Assembly (NCBI RefSeq): GCF_038443385.1
Contig: NZ_CP151726.1
Coordinates: 9,114,001 to 9,178,000 of the forward strand
Source of the DNA: Stieleria varia
GTDB taxonomy: Bacteria > Planctomycetota > Planctomycetia > Pirellulales > Pirellulaceae
Reading direction: 5' to 3'
DNA: 64,000 nucleotides
Positions within the stretch are counted from its first letter, which is position 1. Each line of letters begins with the position of its first letter. The notes under the pieces were generated by a model. The model did no database searches, had not been told where the DNA came from, and worked only from the letters and a program-made list of their open reading frames with translations. Below are positions 27,677-37,709 of this stretch, in pieces. Both the position numbers and the translations under genes were made by a program.

Positions 27677-28960
27677 ATGCCAACGACTCTTCTGAAGTTT
27701 GCGATCCTGACCTTCGCATACCTGCCGCTACTTACAACGGACCTCCACGCAGACTGGTCCAACTGGCGCGGACCGAATGACAATGGAACTGCCGACGTGG
27801 GCAGTCTGCCGGCCGATTTGAGCAAAGCCAACATGAAGTGGATCGCCGAGCTGCCCGGCAAAGGTTGCTCGACGCCGATTGTTCATGATCAAGTCATATA
27901 CTTGACCGCGCCGGTTGACGGCAAAGACGCCCTCCTGGCGTTCGACTGGGACGGCAAGCTGCTGTGGACGACAACATTTGGAGTTGAGAACGCCGGCAAA
28001 CATCGCAACGGCTCCGGCAGCAACGCGTCGCCCGTGACCGATGGCGACGCCGTGTTCGTGTACTTCAAGAGTGGCACATTGGCGGTCGTCGACATCAAGG
28101 GTGACAATCGGGGCAACGTCCGTTGGGAAACAAATTTAGTCGAGCGGTTTGGCAAAGACACCCTGTATTGGGATCACGGCACCTCGCCCGTTCTTACCAA
28201 GGGTCATGTCATCATGGCTCGGATGCACAACGGTGAGTCTTGGATCGCCGCGTTTGACAAATCGACCGGCGAAATTGCTTGGAAAGTCGCCCGAAACTAC
28301 GACGTTCCCCGAGAATGCGACCACGGTTACACGACGCCGTTGGTGATTGAGCACAACGGACGGGAGTCGTTGATGGTGTGGGGCGGTGAGCATGTGACGA
28401 TTCACAACGCGTCGGATGGCGAGTTGGTGTGGAGCTGCGGCAATTTCAATCCCGAAAAGAATGAACTTTGGCCGGCGATTGCAACACCGGTTATCGTCGG
28501 CGACACCGCCGTGATTTGCTATGGCCGAAATGACCGCGGCATCCCTCGCACCTTCGGAATCCGGTTGACGGGTTCCGGAGACGTGACCGAGACCAATCAC
28601 GCATGGGACCGCGACGACACCGGCACCTTCGTGCCCACACCAGCGGTACATCAGGGACACGTGATCATTGTTCGAGACAAAGGCGAAGTCGACTGCATTG
28701 ATCCGGCAACCGGGGAAACGATTTGGAGTGACGCATTTCCCAAGCACCGTAACAAATTTTATGCGTCGCCATTGATTGCCGACGGCAAACTCTACGCACC
28801 GCGAGAGGATGGCGTGGTGTTCGTCGCTGCGATCGCTGACGGAGGACTCAAGTTGCTATCAGAAAACGACATGCAGGAACCGGTGATCGGATCGCCGATC
28901 GCGATCGGAGACCGATTGTTCATTCGCGGCGAAAAGCATCTGTACTGCCTGTCGCAATGA
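27677..28960 (+). CDS. Exported PQQ-like beta-propeller protein
   Basis: The 427-residue protein has a signal peptide (LKFAILTFAYLPLLTTDLHA) and then PQQ-like repeats: DWSNWRGPNDNGTA, LLAFDWDGKLLWTTTFG, WIAAFDKSTGEIAWK, VDCIDPATGETIWSD. The opening WSNWRGP is the usual mark of this planctomycete family. It is probably periplasmic or surface exposed. Residues needed to bind PQQ cannot be judged by eye. It follows the WD40 gene by 39 bases in the same direction. Confidence 0.9.
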   Translation: MPTTLLKFAILTFAYLPLLTTDLHADWSNWRGPNDNGTADVGSLPADLSKANMKWIAELPGKGCSTPIVHDQVIYLTAPVDGKDALLAFDWDGKLLWTTTFGVENAGKHRNGSGSNASPVTDGDAVFVYFKSGTLAVVDIKGDNRGNVRWETNLVERFGKDTLYWDHGTSPVLTKGHVIMARMHNGESWIAAFDKSTGEIAWKVARNYDVPRECDHGYTTPLVIEHNGRESLMVWGGEHVTIHNASDGELVWSCGNFNPEKNELWPAIATPVIVGDTAVICYGRNDRGIPRTFGIRLTGSGDVTETNHAWDRDDTGTFVPTPAVHQGHVIIVRDKGEVDCIDPATGETIWSDAFPKHRNKFYASPLIADGKLYAPREDGVVFVAAIADGGLKLLSENDMQEPVIGSPIAIGDRLFIRGEKHLYCLSQ

Positions 28961-29019
28961 ACACGTTAGCTAGGCAACGTCACTTAATTCCATTGCACCC
29001 GTAAATTCGAACCACCAGC

Positions 29020-31659
29020 ATGGCTCAAGAAATCAAATGGAAGCCCTTGGGATTGGGTGGATTCGGCGGCATGATGACACCGGCAGCGAGCCGACTGGTT
29101 ACGGGCGTCGATGGAGAGCGAAGACCTCATCTGATTATCAATTGCGATATGGGGGGCGTCTATATCTCGCGTGACTTGGGTCAGACTTGGCAACTGTTTC
29201 ACTACCGGCAACTGAGAGGAAACGCAGCGGTCAAACCCGCGTTTGCGGCGGACTACGGGTTGCCCGGAAAGCCGCTGCAGATTTACGCCGGGGCGGCGTT
29301 CGGGCAGATGAAAGTCACCCACGACGGAGGCAGGAACTGGAATTTCCTCGGACCCGAACGCACCGTCACGAATTTTGAGCTACGACTCCACGGTGAAATC
29401 TTTGTCCATTCAGAGGACTCATCACTTCTGCTCGTGGGAGCATCAGACGACTCTGAGTTTTTTGGATACAACCTTGTCGACCAAAAGGCGAGATGCAGCA
29501 ACATCGAGCTGAACAAGAGCGTTAACAAGATCAATCGCTCCATCGACGGCGGGGCAACTTGGCAGTTCGTTGCGAGTTGGCCAGATCCCACCGCGACGGC
29601 GGCCATCTTTCACGAAACGCTCGGCTTTCCATTAGCGTTTTACTTCGACCGCCGCGCTGCCAGTGAGGGCAAGGTCATTTTTGCGGCGACACAGAAAAAG
29701 ATCCTTGTCTCCGAGGACCGAGGAGCCACCTGGGGCGAGTTTTCGATTGAAGGACTGCCAGAAACCGAAACGCACGAGCCGCTGATTCGCTCCTTTGCCG
29801 GCTCATCCAGCCCCAACGGAGAGCTGCGACTGTATTGCACGGTGAAGAGTTTTGAACACGAGAATCGCACAATCGACGGTGGGGTTTACCTGTGGCACGA
29901 AGATGGGCCGTGGAAACGGCTTGAGAAATTGGAGAACAGACGACCAACAAACAGCGAAGATGGGTGCCGGCTGATTCAGTTTCATCAAGTTCTTACGTCC
30001 GACGAAATGCCCGAACTGGTTTATGTCGTTGCGGCCAACACGGGCTTCGATCCCATGGATTTGGATGAAGGAGTGCATTCCACTCTGTATCGTTCGACGA
30101 ACGCGGGATTGACTTGGGATCGCACCTTTTTCCCCTTTCCGTCTCATGACGGAACGACGGTGGTGCCCTACAACGTCAGCAACAATTGGGCGACGGTTCA
30201 AAAGACGGCACTGCTGCAGTCACAGCTTGGCAGCCCCAAACCGTTTGTGAGTGAAGAGCCAGCCAATGACGCTGCTGTGTCGCCCGACCAGACGGACGTC
30301 GTGGTTTGGGTCGGTACACGCAGCTATGTCAAGCAACCTGGCCAGCCAGACAACTGGCTCAGCACCGACTCGTCGCTCGTAAAGAATGGGGTGCCGGAAA
30401 ACGCCGGCCCGGAGAGCGGATGGATCTGCAATGGATTGGTCGTCACCGCCGTATGGCACTACCACATTGATCCACATGATTCCAATCGTCACTTCATCGC
30501 CTACACCGACTGCAACTACGCGACGTCGACGGATGCGGGCCAATCATGGACGTGGGGGAAGTATGAATTGGCGGGAGAGGACAGTTTTTGGCAAAACACC
30601 GTTTACGAAATCGCTTACGACCCCAAGCCAAATCCTACGGCTGGAAAGCATACTCGTATGTGGGGCGCTTTCGCGTCGGTGCACGACATACCGAACGGCA
30701 ATCTGATTCTGTATCATCAGCCCGGTTTGATCGACGACCCGAACTTGGGAACCGTCAAGGATTCGATCGGCCGCGTCGGGTTCAGCGAAGATGGCTGGAC
30801 CTGGACCTACCATCAGTTGCCGGGCGACGGCAGCACAACCAAGTCCGTCACTTCGGTTTCGTATTCGCAGTCCGAAGCCGCCATTTATGCGACGGTCTTT
30901 GAGGACGGGATCTATCGTGCCAAAGATGAACTCGCTAACGATTTTCAGTGGGAACGGATTTCGGATCACTTTGACGCGTTTCCGAATCGACGATTCTGGC
31001 GAGTGACAGCACACCATGACGGAACGCTCTTTGCCTTGATCACTGCATGTACGGCAAAGATTGGCGATTCCATCGACTTCGACAGTCGCAATCAAGGCGT
31101 GGGAGTCTATCGGCGTGCTCCAAACTCAGCAGACTGGCAGCAGATTGGTCAATCCGTGAGTCCACCATTCCGGTGGCCGCGAGACATGGCCGTTGATTCC
31201 GACGACAGCAATCGAGTCTACCTCGCGGTCAGTGAACCACTCAAGAACGTCAATCGATTGGACGGCAATGTGGTTCCGCCCGAGGAGTCGGGTGTCTATC
31301 AATGGAGCGTCGTTGACGACACGTGGCGTCGACTGGAGCTCAATGGAATATCGGGCGAGTACCGTCACTTCAGCGTCTACATTCATCCGACGCAACCGGA
31401 CTGGATTTACATCTTGTTGGAGGGTGAAATCGGTGGTCTCATCCGTGAACACTCAGGCCTTTGGCTTTCCAGAAACGGCGGCAAAGACTGCGAAGCCTTC
31501 AAGCAGTTTCCGTTCATGAACATCCATCGCGTGTGGATATCGAAGGACGATCCTGACACGATGTACGTCTGCACCAACGGAGCAAGCGTCTGGAAAGGCC
31601 CCGCCGATCCGGTCAACGAATTCCCATATCACGCCGTGGAATCGGATCCTCCCGCTTGA
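29020..31659 (+). CDS. Large Asp-box (BNR) beta-propeller protein, sortilin/GH74-like
   Basis: The 879-residue protein contains at least six Asp-box motifs, such as SRDLGQTW, THDGGRNW, SIDGGATW, SEDRGATW, STNAGLTW and STDAGQSW, giving tandem seven-bladed propellers as in sortilin-like and GH74 xyloglucanase proteins. No signal peptide follows the ATG at 29020 (it starts AQEIKWKPLGLGGFGG); either it is cytoplasmic or the true start differs. It lies between a PQQ propeller and a GH5 gene, which favours a carbohydrate substrate. Catalytic residues were not identified. Confidence 0.85.
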   Translation: MAQEIKWKPLGLGGFGGMMTPAASRLVTGVDGERRPHLIINCDMGGVYISRDLGQTWQLFHYRQLRGNAAVKPAFAADYGLPGKPLQIYAGAAFGQMKVTHDGGRNWNFLGPERTVTNFELRLHGEIFVHSEDSSLLLVGASDDSEFFGYNLVDQKARCSNIELNKSVNKINRSIDGGATWQFVASWPDPTATAAIFHETLGFPLAFYFDRRAASEGKVIFAATQKKILVSEDRGATWGEFSIEGLPETETHEPLIRSFAGSSSPNGELRLYCTVKSFEHENRTIDGGVYLWHEDGPWKRLEKLENRRPTNSEDGCRLIQFHQVLTSDEMPELVYVVAANTGFDPMDLDEGVHSTLYRSTNAGLTWDRTFFPFPSHDGTTVVPYNVSNNWATVQKTALLQSQLGSPKPFVSEEPANDAAVSPDQTDVVVWVGTRSYVKQPGQPDNWLSTDSSLVKNGVPENAGPESGWICNGLVVTAVWHYHIDPHDSNRHFIAYTDCNYATSTDAGQSWTWGKYELAGEDSFWQNTVYEIAYDPKPNPTAGKHTRMWGAFASVHDIPNGNLILYHQPGLIDDPNLGTVKDSIGRVGFSEDGWTWTYHQLPGDGSTTKSVTSVSYSQSEAAIYATVFEDGIYRAKDELANDFQWERISDHFDAFPNRRFWRVTAHHDGTLFALITACTAKIGDSIDFDSRNQGVGVYRRAPNSADWQQIGQSVSPPFRWPRDMAVDSDDSNRVYLAVSEPLKNVNRLDGNVVPPEESGVYQWSVVDDTWRRLELNGISGEYRHFSVYIHPTQPDWIYILLEGEIGGLIREHSGLWLSRNGGKDCEAFKQFPFMNIHRVWISKDDPDTMYVCTNGASVWKGPADPVNEFPYHAVESDPPA

Positions 31660-31699
31660 TTCTGCATCAGAGAATGAAGCCGACAGAAAGTCATCTTTT

Positions 31700-33952
31700 A
31701 TGAAAATCTCTATCGCTATGAGTCGACTACGCCCGACGGTCACTTTGTTGACGTTTTTGCTCTGTACGGTTGCCACAATCGCCGCGGAGCCGCAGGGGCA
31801 ACTTGCGCCCAACGTCGGATTTGAGGCGGATGAGGATGCGGATCGCTGGCCGGATGGATGGGGGAAAGTGGACGACGGCACCTGGCGCGTCGAGCAGAAC
31901 AATCACTTTGTTCGGCTAACAAGCCCCGAAGCGGGCAAGATGGTCATGCTGTATCAGGAGATTCCAATTCCGGATGATGTCAAGGCGATAGAGATGTCTT
32001 GGCGGCAACGTGTGTCGGGACTGAAACTGGGAACACAATCCTGGTTCGATGCTCGCATCATGCTGGAATTCATGAACGCAGCGAGGGAGAAGATTGCTTC
32101 GACTCCTGACACTCCGACCCCGAACGCCCCAGCCGCACGAAAGGATAGCGACGGTTGGGTCCAAAAACGGATCACCTTCCTGGTGCCTCAAGACGCAACG
32201 ACGCTGAAACTCATGCCGTCACTGTTTCAGGTCAAGTCAGGTGTTTTTGATTTGGACGATATCTCATTGCGTCCTATCGATCCCGTCCCGCTTCGTGAGT
32301 CGGTGCAGAAGGCGACGGCAGAGCGACAAGCAAAATATGACGCTGCAGCGGCGTCGCGACGCAGCAAGGCTGCCAGGCAACTCGCGTCCGATGGAACACT
32401 GATTTCCAATGGTGATTTTGAAGCTGATTCCAAAGCCGACGGCTGGCCAGACGGTTGGGGGCGTCTCAAGGAAGGTGGAAGCTGGGAAACAGAAGGGGAC
32501 AATCATTTCCTACGCATGCAATCACCGGCCCCTGGCGCGATGGTGATGCTGTACCGAACAATCGACTTACCTGAGGGCACCTCGGCACTGGAGCTGACCT
32601 ATCGGCAACGAGTCACAGGACTCAAAAAGGGAACATCACCGTGGTTTGACGCGAGAGTGATGCTGGAATTCTCGGGCATCGACGGCAAGAAACTCTCCGG
32701 AAAGCCGTCTCCGCCTTACACGCAAAAGGATACCAGTGGTTGGGTCGAGAAAAAGACGCGATTCCTGGTCCCCGACGACGCGCTGACGTTGGTGTTGATG
32801 CCCTGCCTGTTTCAAGTCGAATCGGGAACGTTTGACCTGGATGATGTGACACTCAAACCGATCGATCCGGCACCTCTGCTCGCCGCTGTAAAACAACGCG
32901 AAGCCGAAGCCTTGGCACGCGTGGTGCCAATGGAAGAACCGGATCGAGCGAAGTGGCCACCCATTCTGAAGGTGGTCGGCAACCGACTGCACGATCCCGA
33001 CGGTCGCGAAGTGTGGTTACAGGGAGTGAACGCCGGAGGGCTTGAGACTCTGCCGCAGGACAAGCAAGCGATCAAGTCTGTTGTCGTCGCGATCGACGAC
33101 TGGAAAGCAAACTGTGTCCGTGTTCCGATGAACGAAGCCTTCTGGTATGGACGGAGCCCCTATCAGAAAGATGGTGGCAAAGAGTACCGTCAGACGCTCG
33201 ATCAGATCATCACGCTTGCGGCCAACCGCAGTGCGTACATCGTGATTGACTTGCATCGCTTTCGTGCCCCGAAACCGGAACATGCTGACTTTTGGAAAGA
33301 CTTTGCAGCGGCATACAAGGATCATCCTGCCGTTCTGTTCGATATCTTTAACGAACCCCATGACGTCACTTGGGAACAATGGCGAAACGGTGGCTCAATC
33401 GCGACTCCCAAAGCAGCAGATGAGTCGGCGTTTCTCAGCGACGAAGAGAAACAGAAGAATCGATCATTTGAGTCTGTTGGAATGCAAGGGTTGGTCGACG
33501 CGGTGCGTTCTACTGGTGCGAAAAACATCATCATTGCCGGAGGTATCTTCTGGTGCAACGACTTACGAGGCATCACGCAAGGCTATGCATTGGACGACAA
33601 GACAGGCAACGGCATCATGTATTCGTGGCACACCTACAATTGGCACACGGACTGGGAAGAACGGATGTTGGCCACGGCAAAAATGCATCCGATCTTCTTG
33701 GGTGAAGTCGGGGCGGACATCAAGAAGATGGACTTCATCCCCGCCGATGATCAAGAAGATCCTTACACCTGGGTGCCGGACATGCTCGGTTTCATCCAAA
33801 AGCATCGACTTCATTGGACCGGCTGGTGTCTGCATCCCCGTGCCACACCCATCATGATCTCCGATTGGAGTTACACACCAACTCCCTATTGGGGCCGATT
33901 CGCCAAAGAAGCTCTTTCAGGCAAACGTTTTCAGCTACAACGAACACGATAG
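31700..33952 (+). CDS. Glycoside hydrolase family 5-like protein with duplicated N-terminal binding module
   Basis: The 750-residue protein has a signal peptide (TVTLLTFLLCTVATIAA). Two copies of a carbohydrate-binding-like module follow, about residues 35-195 and 225-395; each has NxxFEAD, WPDGWG, WFDAR, MPxLFQV and FDLDDxxLxPIDP. The C-terminal 330 residues are a GH5-type barrel with the acid/base Glu552 in FDIFNEPHD and the nucleophile Glu669 in IFLGEVGAD. It should act on a beta-glucan or mannan outside the cytoplasm. It ends the saccharide block; the genes beyond it run on the other strand. Confidence 0.9.
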   Translation: MKISIAMSRLRPTVTLLTFLLCTVATIAAEPQGQLAPNVGFEADEDADRWPDGWGKVDDGTWRVEQNNHFVRLTSPEAGKMVMLYQEIPIPDDVKAIEMSWRQRVSGLKLGTQSWFDARIMLEFMNAAREKIASTPDTPTPNAPAARKDSDGWVQKRITFLVPQDATTLKLMPSLFQVKSGVFDLDDISLRPIDPVPLRESVQKATAERQAKYDAAAASRRSKAARQLASDGTLISNGDFEADSKADGWPDGWGRLKEGGSWETEGDNHFLRMQSPAPGAMVMLYRTIDLPEGTSALELTYRQRVTGLKKGTSPWFDARVMLEFSGIDGKKLSGKPSPPYTQKDTSGWVEKKTRFLVPDDALTLVLMPCLFQVESGTFDLDDVTLKPIDPAPLLAAVKQREAEALARVVPMEEPDRAKWPPILKVVGNRLHDPDGREVWLQGVNAGGLETLPQDKQAIKSVVVAIDDWKANCVRVPMNEAFWYGRSPYQKDGGKEYRQTLDQIITLAANRSAYIVIDLHRFRAPKPEHADFWKDFAAAYKDHPAVLFDIFNEPHDVTWEQWRNGGSIATPKAADESAFLSDEEKQKNRSFESVGMQGLVDAVRSTGAKNIIIAGGIFWCNDLRGITQGYALDDKTGNGIMYSWHTYNWHTDWEERMLATAKMHPIFLGEVGADIKKMDFIPADDQEDPYTWVPDMLGFIQKHRLHWTGWCLHPRATPIMISDWSYTPTPYWGRFAKEALSGKRFQLQRTR

Positions 33953-34156
33953 TGTCGGAACATGTTTTCTGTAGCCAAGCAAATTGCTTTCGTTGGGTCA
34001 GTCACACGGGTGCTTTCGCATTGACGTCGTGGCCCAATGGGGCCGTGCGGGACGGAAGAGTTGACGTTTGGAGCGACGATCTTCAGCAGCACGAGGAGGT
34101 TCCTTTACTCGCCAGACCTTTGAAAGATGACGGTGTCTGCCACTGATTCCAACGTG

Positions 34157-34813
34157 TCATTTCACGCTTGCTGCTTTCTTGAGTGCCGCATCGTCGCCAG
34201 CGACGAGGAGTGTGTCGGAGTCTTTCAGCAAATAATCTGGGTCCGGGGTCGCAGTCATTCTGTCAGTCAGGACATCGTGCAAGGCGACAATGGAAATGTC
34301 GTAGTTTTGTCGCAACTGAAGTTCACGAATCGATTTGCCATACCAACTGCTCGGAACTCCCATTTCCTGGACGCTGAAACCGGACCCTAGTTTGACGTAG
34401 TTCAACAGCGCCGAACCACTGATGCGTGCGGAGAGCGCTTTGGCCGTGTCCTGCTCAGGAAAAACGATGTCGGTGACGCCGATCCTCTGCATCACACGAG
34501 CGTGGTCATTGGACACGACCTTGACAAAAATGTCTCTAACGTTCGCATCGTGCAGAGCCATCGTTGCCAAGATGCTTGACGAAATATCATCACCTGTTGA
34601 GATGATCGCTGCGTCGGCATCGGTCGCACCGACGCGACGAAGTGTCTCCACATCTCTGGCATCACCCACTGCCGCTCGTGTGACAAACGTCGCCAAACGG
34701 TCGATCACCTCACCATCGAGATCGATGGCAATGACATCATGCCCGTTCTCGGACAACGATCTGGCGACCGTGAATCCAAAGTTCCCCAGACCAACAACGA
34801 CAAAGCGTTTCAT
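34157..34813 (-). CDS. Potassium uptake regulatory protein TrkA/KtrA-like
   Basis: With the ATG at 34813 (GGAG eight bases upstream) the protein has 218 residues, the KtrA size. It carries an RCK_N Rossmann domain (FVVVGLGNFGFTVARSL, nucleotide-binding acid in VIAIDLD) and a C-terminal RCK_C domain (SWYGKSIRELQLRQNYDISIVAL). It should gate the TrkH-type channel whose gene ends 26 bases upstream, in response to bound nucleotide. It converges with the GH5 gene across about 200 bases holding a small hairpin (34031-34044) but no clear terminator. Confidence 0.92.
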   Translation of the reverse strand: MKRFVVVGLGNFGFTVARSLSENGHDVIAIDLDGEVIDRLATFVTRAAVGDARDVETLRRVGATDADAAIISTGDDISSSILATMALHDANVRDIFVKVVSNDHARVMQRIGVTDIVFPEQDTAKALSARISGSALLNYVKLGSGFSVQEMGVPSSWYGKSIRELQLRQNYDISIVALHDVLTDRMTATPDPDYLLKDSDTLLVAGDDAALKKAASVK

Positions 34814-34839
34814 GCGATTCTCCAACTCTTCAGTAGGGC

Positions 34840-36270
34840 TTAACCGACAACGACATCTTCGTAGGCAAGGCGATAGCGGCCACCTGCGGTGAGACGAATG
34901 ACAAGAGCTGCCGCAATCGACAGCGGACCGGTTCGCCCGGCAAACATAAGAAAAATGACGACCCAACGAGATGGCGTGGATAGCTCCGAGGTAACGCCCA
35001 TGGAAAGCCCGACCGTATTGAACGCACTCGCAACTTCAAAGAATCGAACAATAAACGGCTCACTTGCGCCATAGGCATCACCGATGGAGGCAAGCAGAAA
35101 CACGCCAACAACGACGATTCCAATCGCGATCACAAACAAACCCGTCGCTCGCTGAATGGTCTCAGAAGGAATTGAGCGATCAGCAAAACTTGCCGTCGAG
35201 TGGGAGCGAAGCCGAGACCATGCCAATAGCCCGAGCAAAGCAAAGGTCGTCGTTTTCATGCCGCCCGCAGTCGATCCCGGAGAGCCGCCGATCATCATCA
35301 AAATGATGGTAAGGAAGTTTGTGCTGTCAGATGCCGCTCCATAATCAATCGTGTTGAAACCGGCGGTGCGTGGCGTCACACTTAGAAAAAAAGAGTTCGT
35401 CAATTTATCCACCATCGACATCTCTGACAAAACGCCGGTCCATTCAAATACCGCAAATATCGGCCAACAACCAAACAGCAGCAGGCTACTGACCACCAGA
35501 ACAAGCTTGGTGTGGACTGACAAGCGACGCACCGCTTTATTCCTGCGAATGAACCGCTGGTGAAGTTCTTCCATCGAGATAAATCCCAGGCCGCCAGCGA
35601 TGACCAAACCTGAGACGACAACGATCGTCGCAGGGGAATGTTGAAAGCCCATCAACGAAGCCGAGTTCGTCGAGAACCCGGCGTTGCAGAAGGCGCTCAC
35701 GGAATGGAAAATCGCTGGCCAAAGTGAATCCGTCCACCCGAGTTGCGGTCCCCATATGACGTAGAGCATGATCGCTCCAGCCGCCTCAAAGAAGAATGTG
35801 AATCGGACAACATCGAATATGAGTCTTCTTGCGGTCACTTGAGGCAGCATATGTCTCGCACCAACGGCAAGATTCTCAGTGCTCAACGAGGGTCGCCCAC
35901 CCAAAGCAGATATGATGACGCTGGTCAGAACAAGCATCCCCAGTCCGCCGAGTTGGATCAGTAGCAGAATGAACGCTTGCCCCATCGGCGTGAAATACGT
36001 TGCGGTATCGACAACAATGAGGCCTGTGACACAAACGGCGCTGGTGGACGTAAAAATCGCATCGGTCCAATTGAGACCTTCATCCACGTACAAGCCGGGG
36101 ACAAATCGCAAAACAGCCGCTCCGAACATGATCAACGCTAGAAACGACAGCACAAACGTTTCGGCTGGAGCTAAACCACGTGGCTGACGAGAGGACAGAA
36201 AGCCCCGCCTACGAAATCGTCGAGGTGGGCTCCTGGTCGCAGAACGGGATTGACGAACTGTTCGGGTCAC
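34840..36270 (-). CDS. TrkH/KtrB-type potassium transporter
   Basis: An integral membrane protein of about 476 residues with the four pore loops of the Trk/Ktr family: SAVCVTGL, SAFCNAGF, PRTAGFNT and AFNTVGLS, each with the selectivity-filter glycine. The start is unsure: a GTG at 36270 gives a basic 37-residue tail before the first helix, while an ATG at 36381 and a TTG at 36399 are also in frame. It is transcribed with the TrkA/KtrA-type gene. The short partner points to a Ktr-like system. Confidence 0.9.
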   Translation of the reverse strand: MTRTVRQSRSATRSPPRRFRRRGFLSSRQPRGLAPAETFVLSFLALIMFGAAVLRFVPGLYVDEGLNWTDAIFTSTSAVCVTGLIVVDTATYFTPMGQAFILLLIQLGGLGMLVLTSVIISALGGRPSLSTENLAVGARHMLPQVTARRLIFDVVRFTFFFEAAGAIMLYVIWGPQLGWTDSLWPAIFHSVSAFCNAGFSTNSASLMGFQHSPATIVVVSGLVIAGGLGFISMEELHQRFIRRNKAVRRLSVHTKLVLVVSSLLLFGCWPIFAVFEWTGVLSEMSMVDKLTNSFFLSVTPRTAGFNTIDYGAASDSTNFLTIILMMIGGSPGSTAGGMKTTTFALLGLLAWSRLRSHSTASFADRSIPSETIQRATGLFVIAIGIVVVGVFLLASIGDAYGASEPFIVRFFEVASAFNTVGLSMGVTSELSTPSRWVVIFLMFAGRTGPLSIAAALVIRLTAGGRYRLAYEDVVVG

Positions 36271-36629
36271 AGAAAGAACCTTCGCAAACGAATTGCACGG
36301 ATCGATTGCCACAAAACCCAATGATTGAACCGTATTATTCAGGTGGGGCCAAGGCCAATTACAAATCCAAACTTGATGCATAAACACCCATTCAACCAAA
36401 TTCCCTATCGCCCCTGTCCACGGACGGTCTCTTGTAAATTGAATCGCAAGTTTTGCGTGTTCTTTTGAGTTGGTCGGCCAGGCTCAATGCGACCCTCGCC
36501 GGATCAGTTTATCTCCGTATTGGCTGAGCATCGGGTTGCTGCTTGGACGCTGTTGCCTCCAAAACACGCACGGAGGCGATGGCGAGCCGATCTGGCTCTT
36601 GGGAATTGTGCTTGGAGGACTATCAGCGA

Positions 36630-37709
36630 TTACCGTTCGTCATCGTAGGCTTCCGGACGATGCCCGAGTGAGTAAAGCACGTGGAAGATTCCATTGCACA
36701 ATACGACCGCCAAGAATGCGGCCATCAGCGTCAGGCTGGAGACCCGCTCGTGAATGAGGGTCCAGACGAATTGGCCAATGCATAGCGAGGATACGATCAG
36801 CAACGTTGGCTTGCGAGAGATCAGCTCCACGACAACGGCTCCAAGCGGCGCGCCCAGTGCGACGACCGGTGCAGCGGCCAACCAGTTCGCAAATACCTCG
36901 GGTTCAACGCGATAGATGTCTGGTCGAATTGTTCCCAACAGCAAATTGAACATGATTCCGATCACCGAAGTGAAAGCCATCAGGCAAACGGAAGTCGGGA
37001 TCGAGATTTTCAAGTCAGCTCGATACAGGAGCACGAGTGTGGCGTAAACGAGCATGTCGATACCGACTCCGGTAATCGACGCCACAATGCCGCCGGCCAA
37101 CCCAATGCTCAAGCCAATCGGCAAGTCAAACCGACGCCAGTGCTGCGTTATCCCTTCGGCAGCAATCAACTCCTTGAGCTTGACCAAGTGCATGATCCCA
37201 AAGCTTGCCCACACCACGCCGAACAACAGCTTCACCCACAGGTCGGGAATGAACGGGGCGATCAAGGCGACTCCGATCGGTGTTCCGATCAAGGAGCCAA
37301 GCATCGAAGCCCCCAACAATCGCCAGTGCAACGGTCGACGGGCGTTGAGAATGTAGATGCTGGCCGAGACCATGCCGATCGACTGCACCGCCAACCCGAA
37401 ATTTCGGCCTAGCGAACCGGGCATTTCAAAGATCAGTACAAGTACTGGAAACCCTACCGTCCCGCCTCCCATCGGCGTCGACCCAGCAACATAAGAACCG
37501 AATGACATCGCCAACGCGATCGGCCAGTGTGAAATGACGGTGCTCCAGTGCCCGCCCATGATCACGATCAGCGACCAAACAAAATAGAAACCTGCCAGCC
37601 AAATCAAAAATGGCATCATGCGTCGCAAGGAAACCAGCATTCGTACTACGACCGTTGGACTGGTCGCATTTGGACTGGGTGCATCTGCCGTCGCGCTCAC
37701 GATAGCCAT
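36630..37709 (-). CDS. TauE/SafE family permease
   Basis: The 359-residue protein has eight or so membrane segments and the family features SFGSYVAGSTPMGGGTVGFPVLVL and GLAGGIVASITGVGIDMLVYA, two related halves with Gly-rich loops. Members export sulfite, sulfonates or other organic anions. Its ATG overlaps the end of the MarR gene by 13 bases, so the regulator very likely controls it. The 230-base gap between its end and the TrkH gene shows nothing recognisable. Confidence 0.9.
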   Translation of the reverse strand: MAIVSATADAPSPNATSPTVVVRMLVSLRRMMPFLIWLAGFYFVWSLIVIMGGHWSTVISHWPIALAMSFGSYVAGSTPMGGGTVGFPVLVLIFEMPGSLGRNFGLAVQSIGMVSASIYILNARRPLHWRLLGASMLGSLIGTPIGVALIAPFIPDLWVKLLFGVVWASFGIMHLVKLKELIAAEGITQHWRRFDLPIGLSIGLAGGIVASITGVGIDMLVYATLVLLYRADLKISIPTSVCLMAFTSVIGIMFNLLLGTIRPDIYRVEPEVFANWLAAAPVVALGAPLGAVVVELISRKPTLLIVSSLCIGQFVWTLIHERVSSLTLMAAFLAVVLCNGIFHVLYSLGHRPEAYDDER

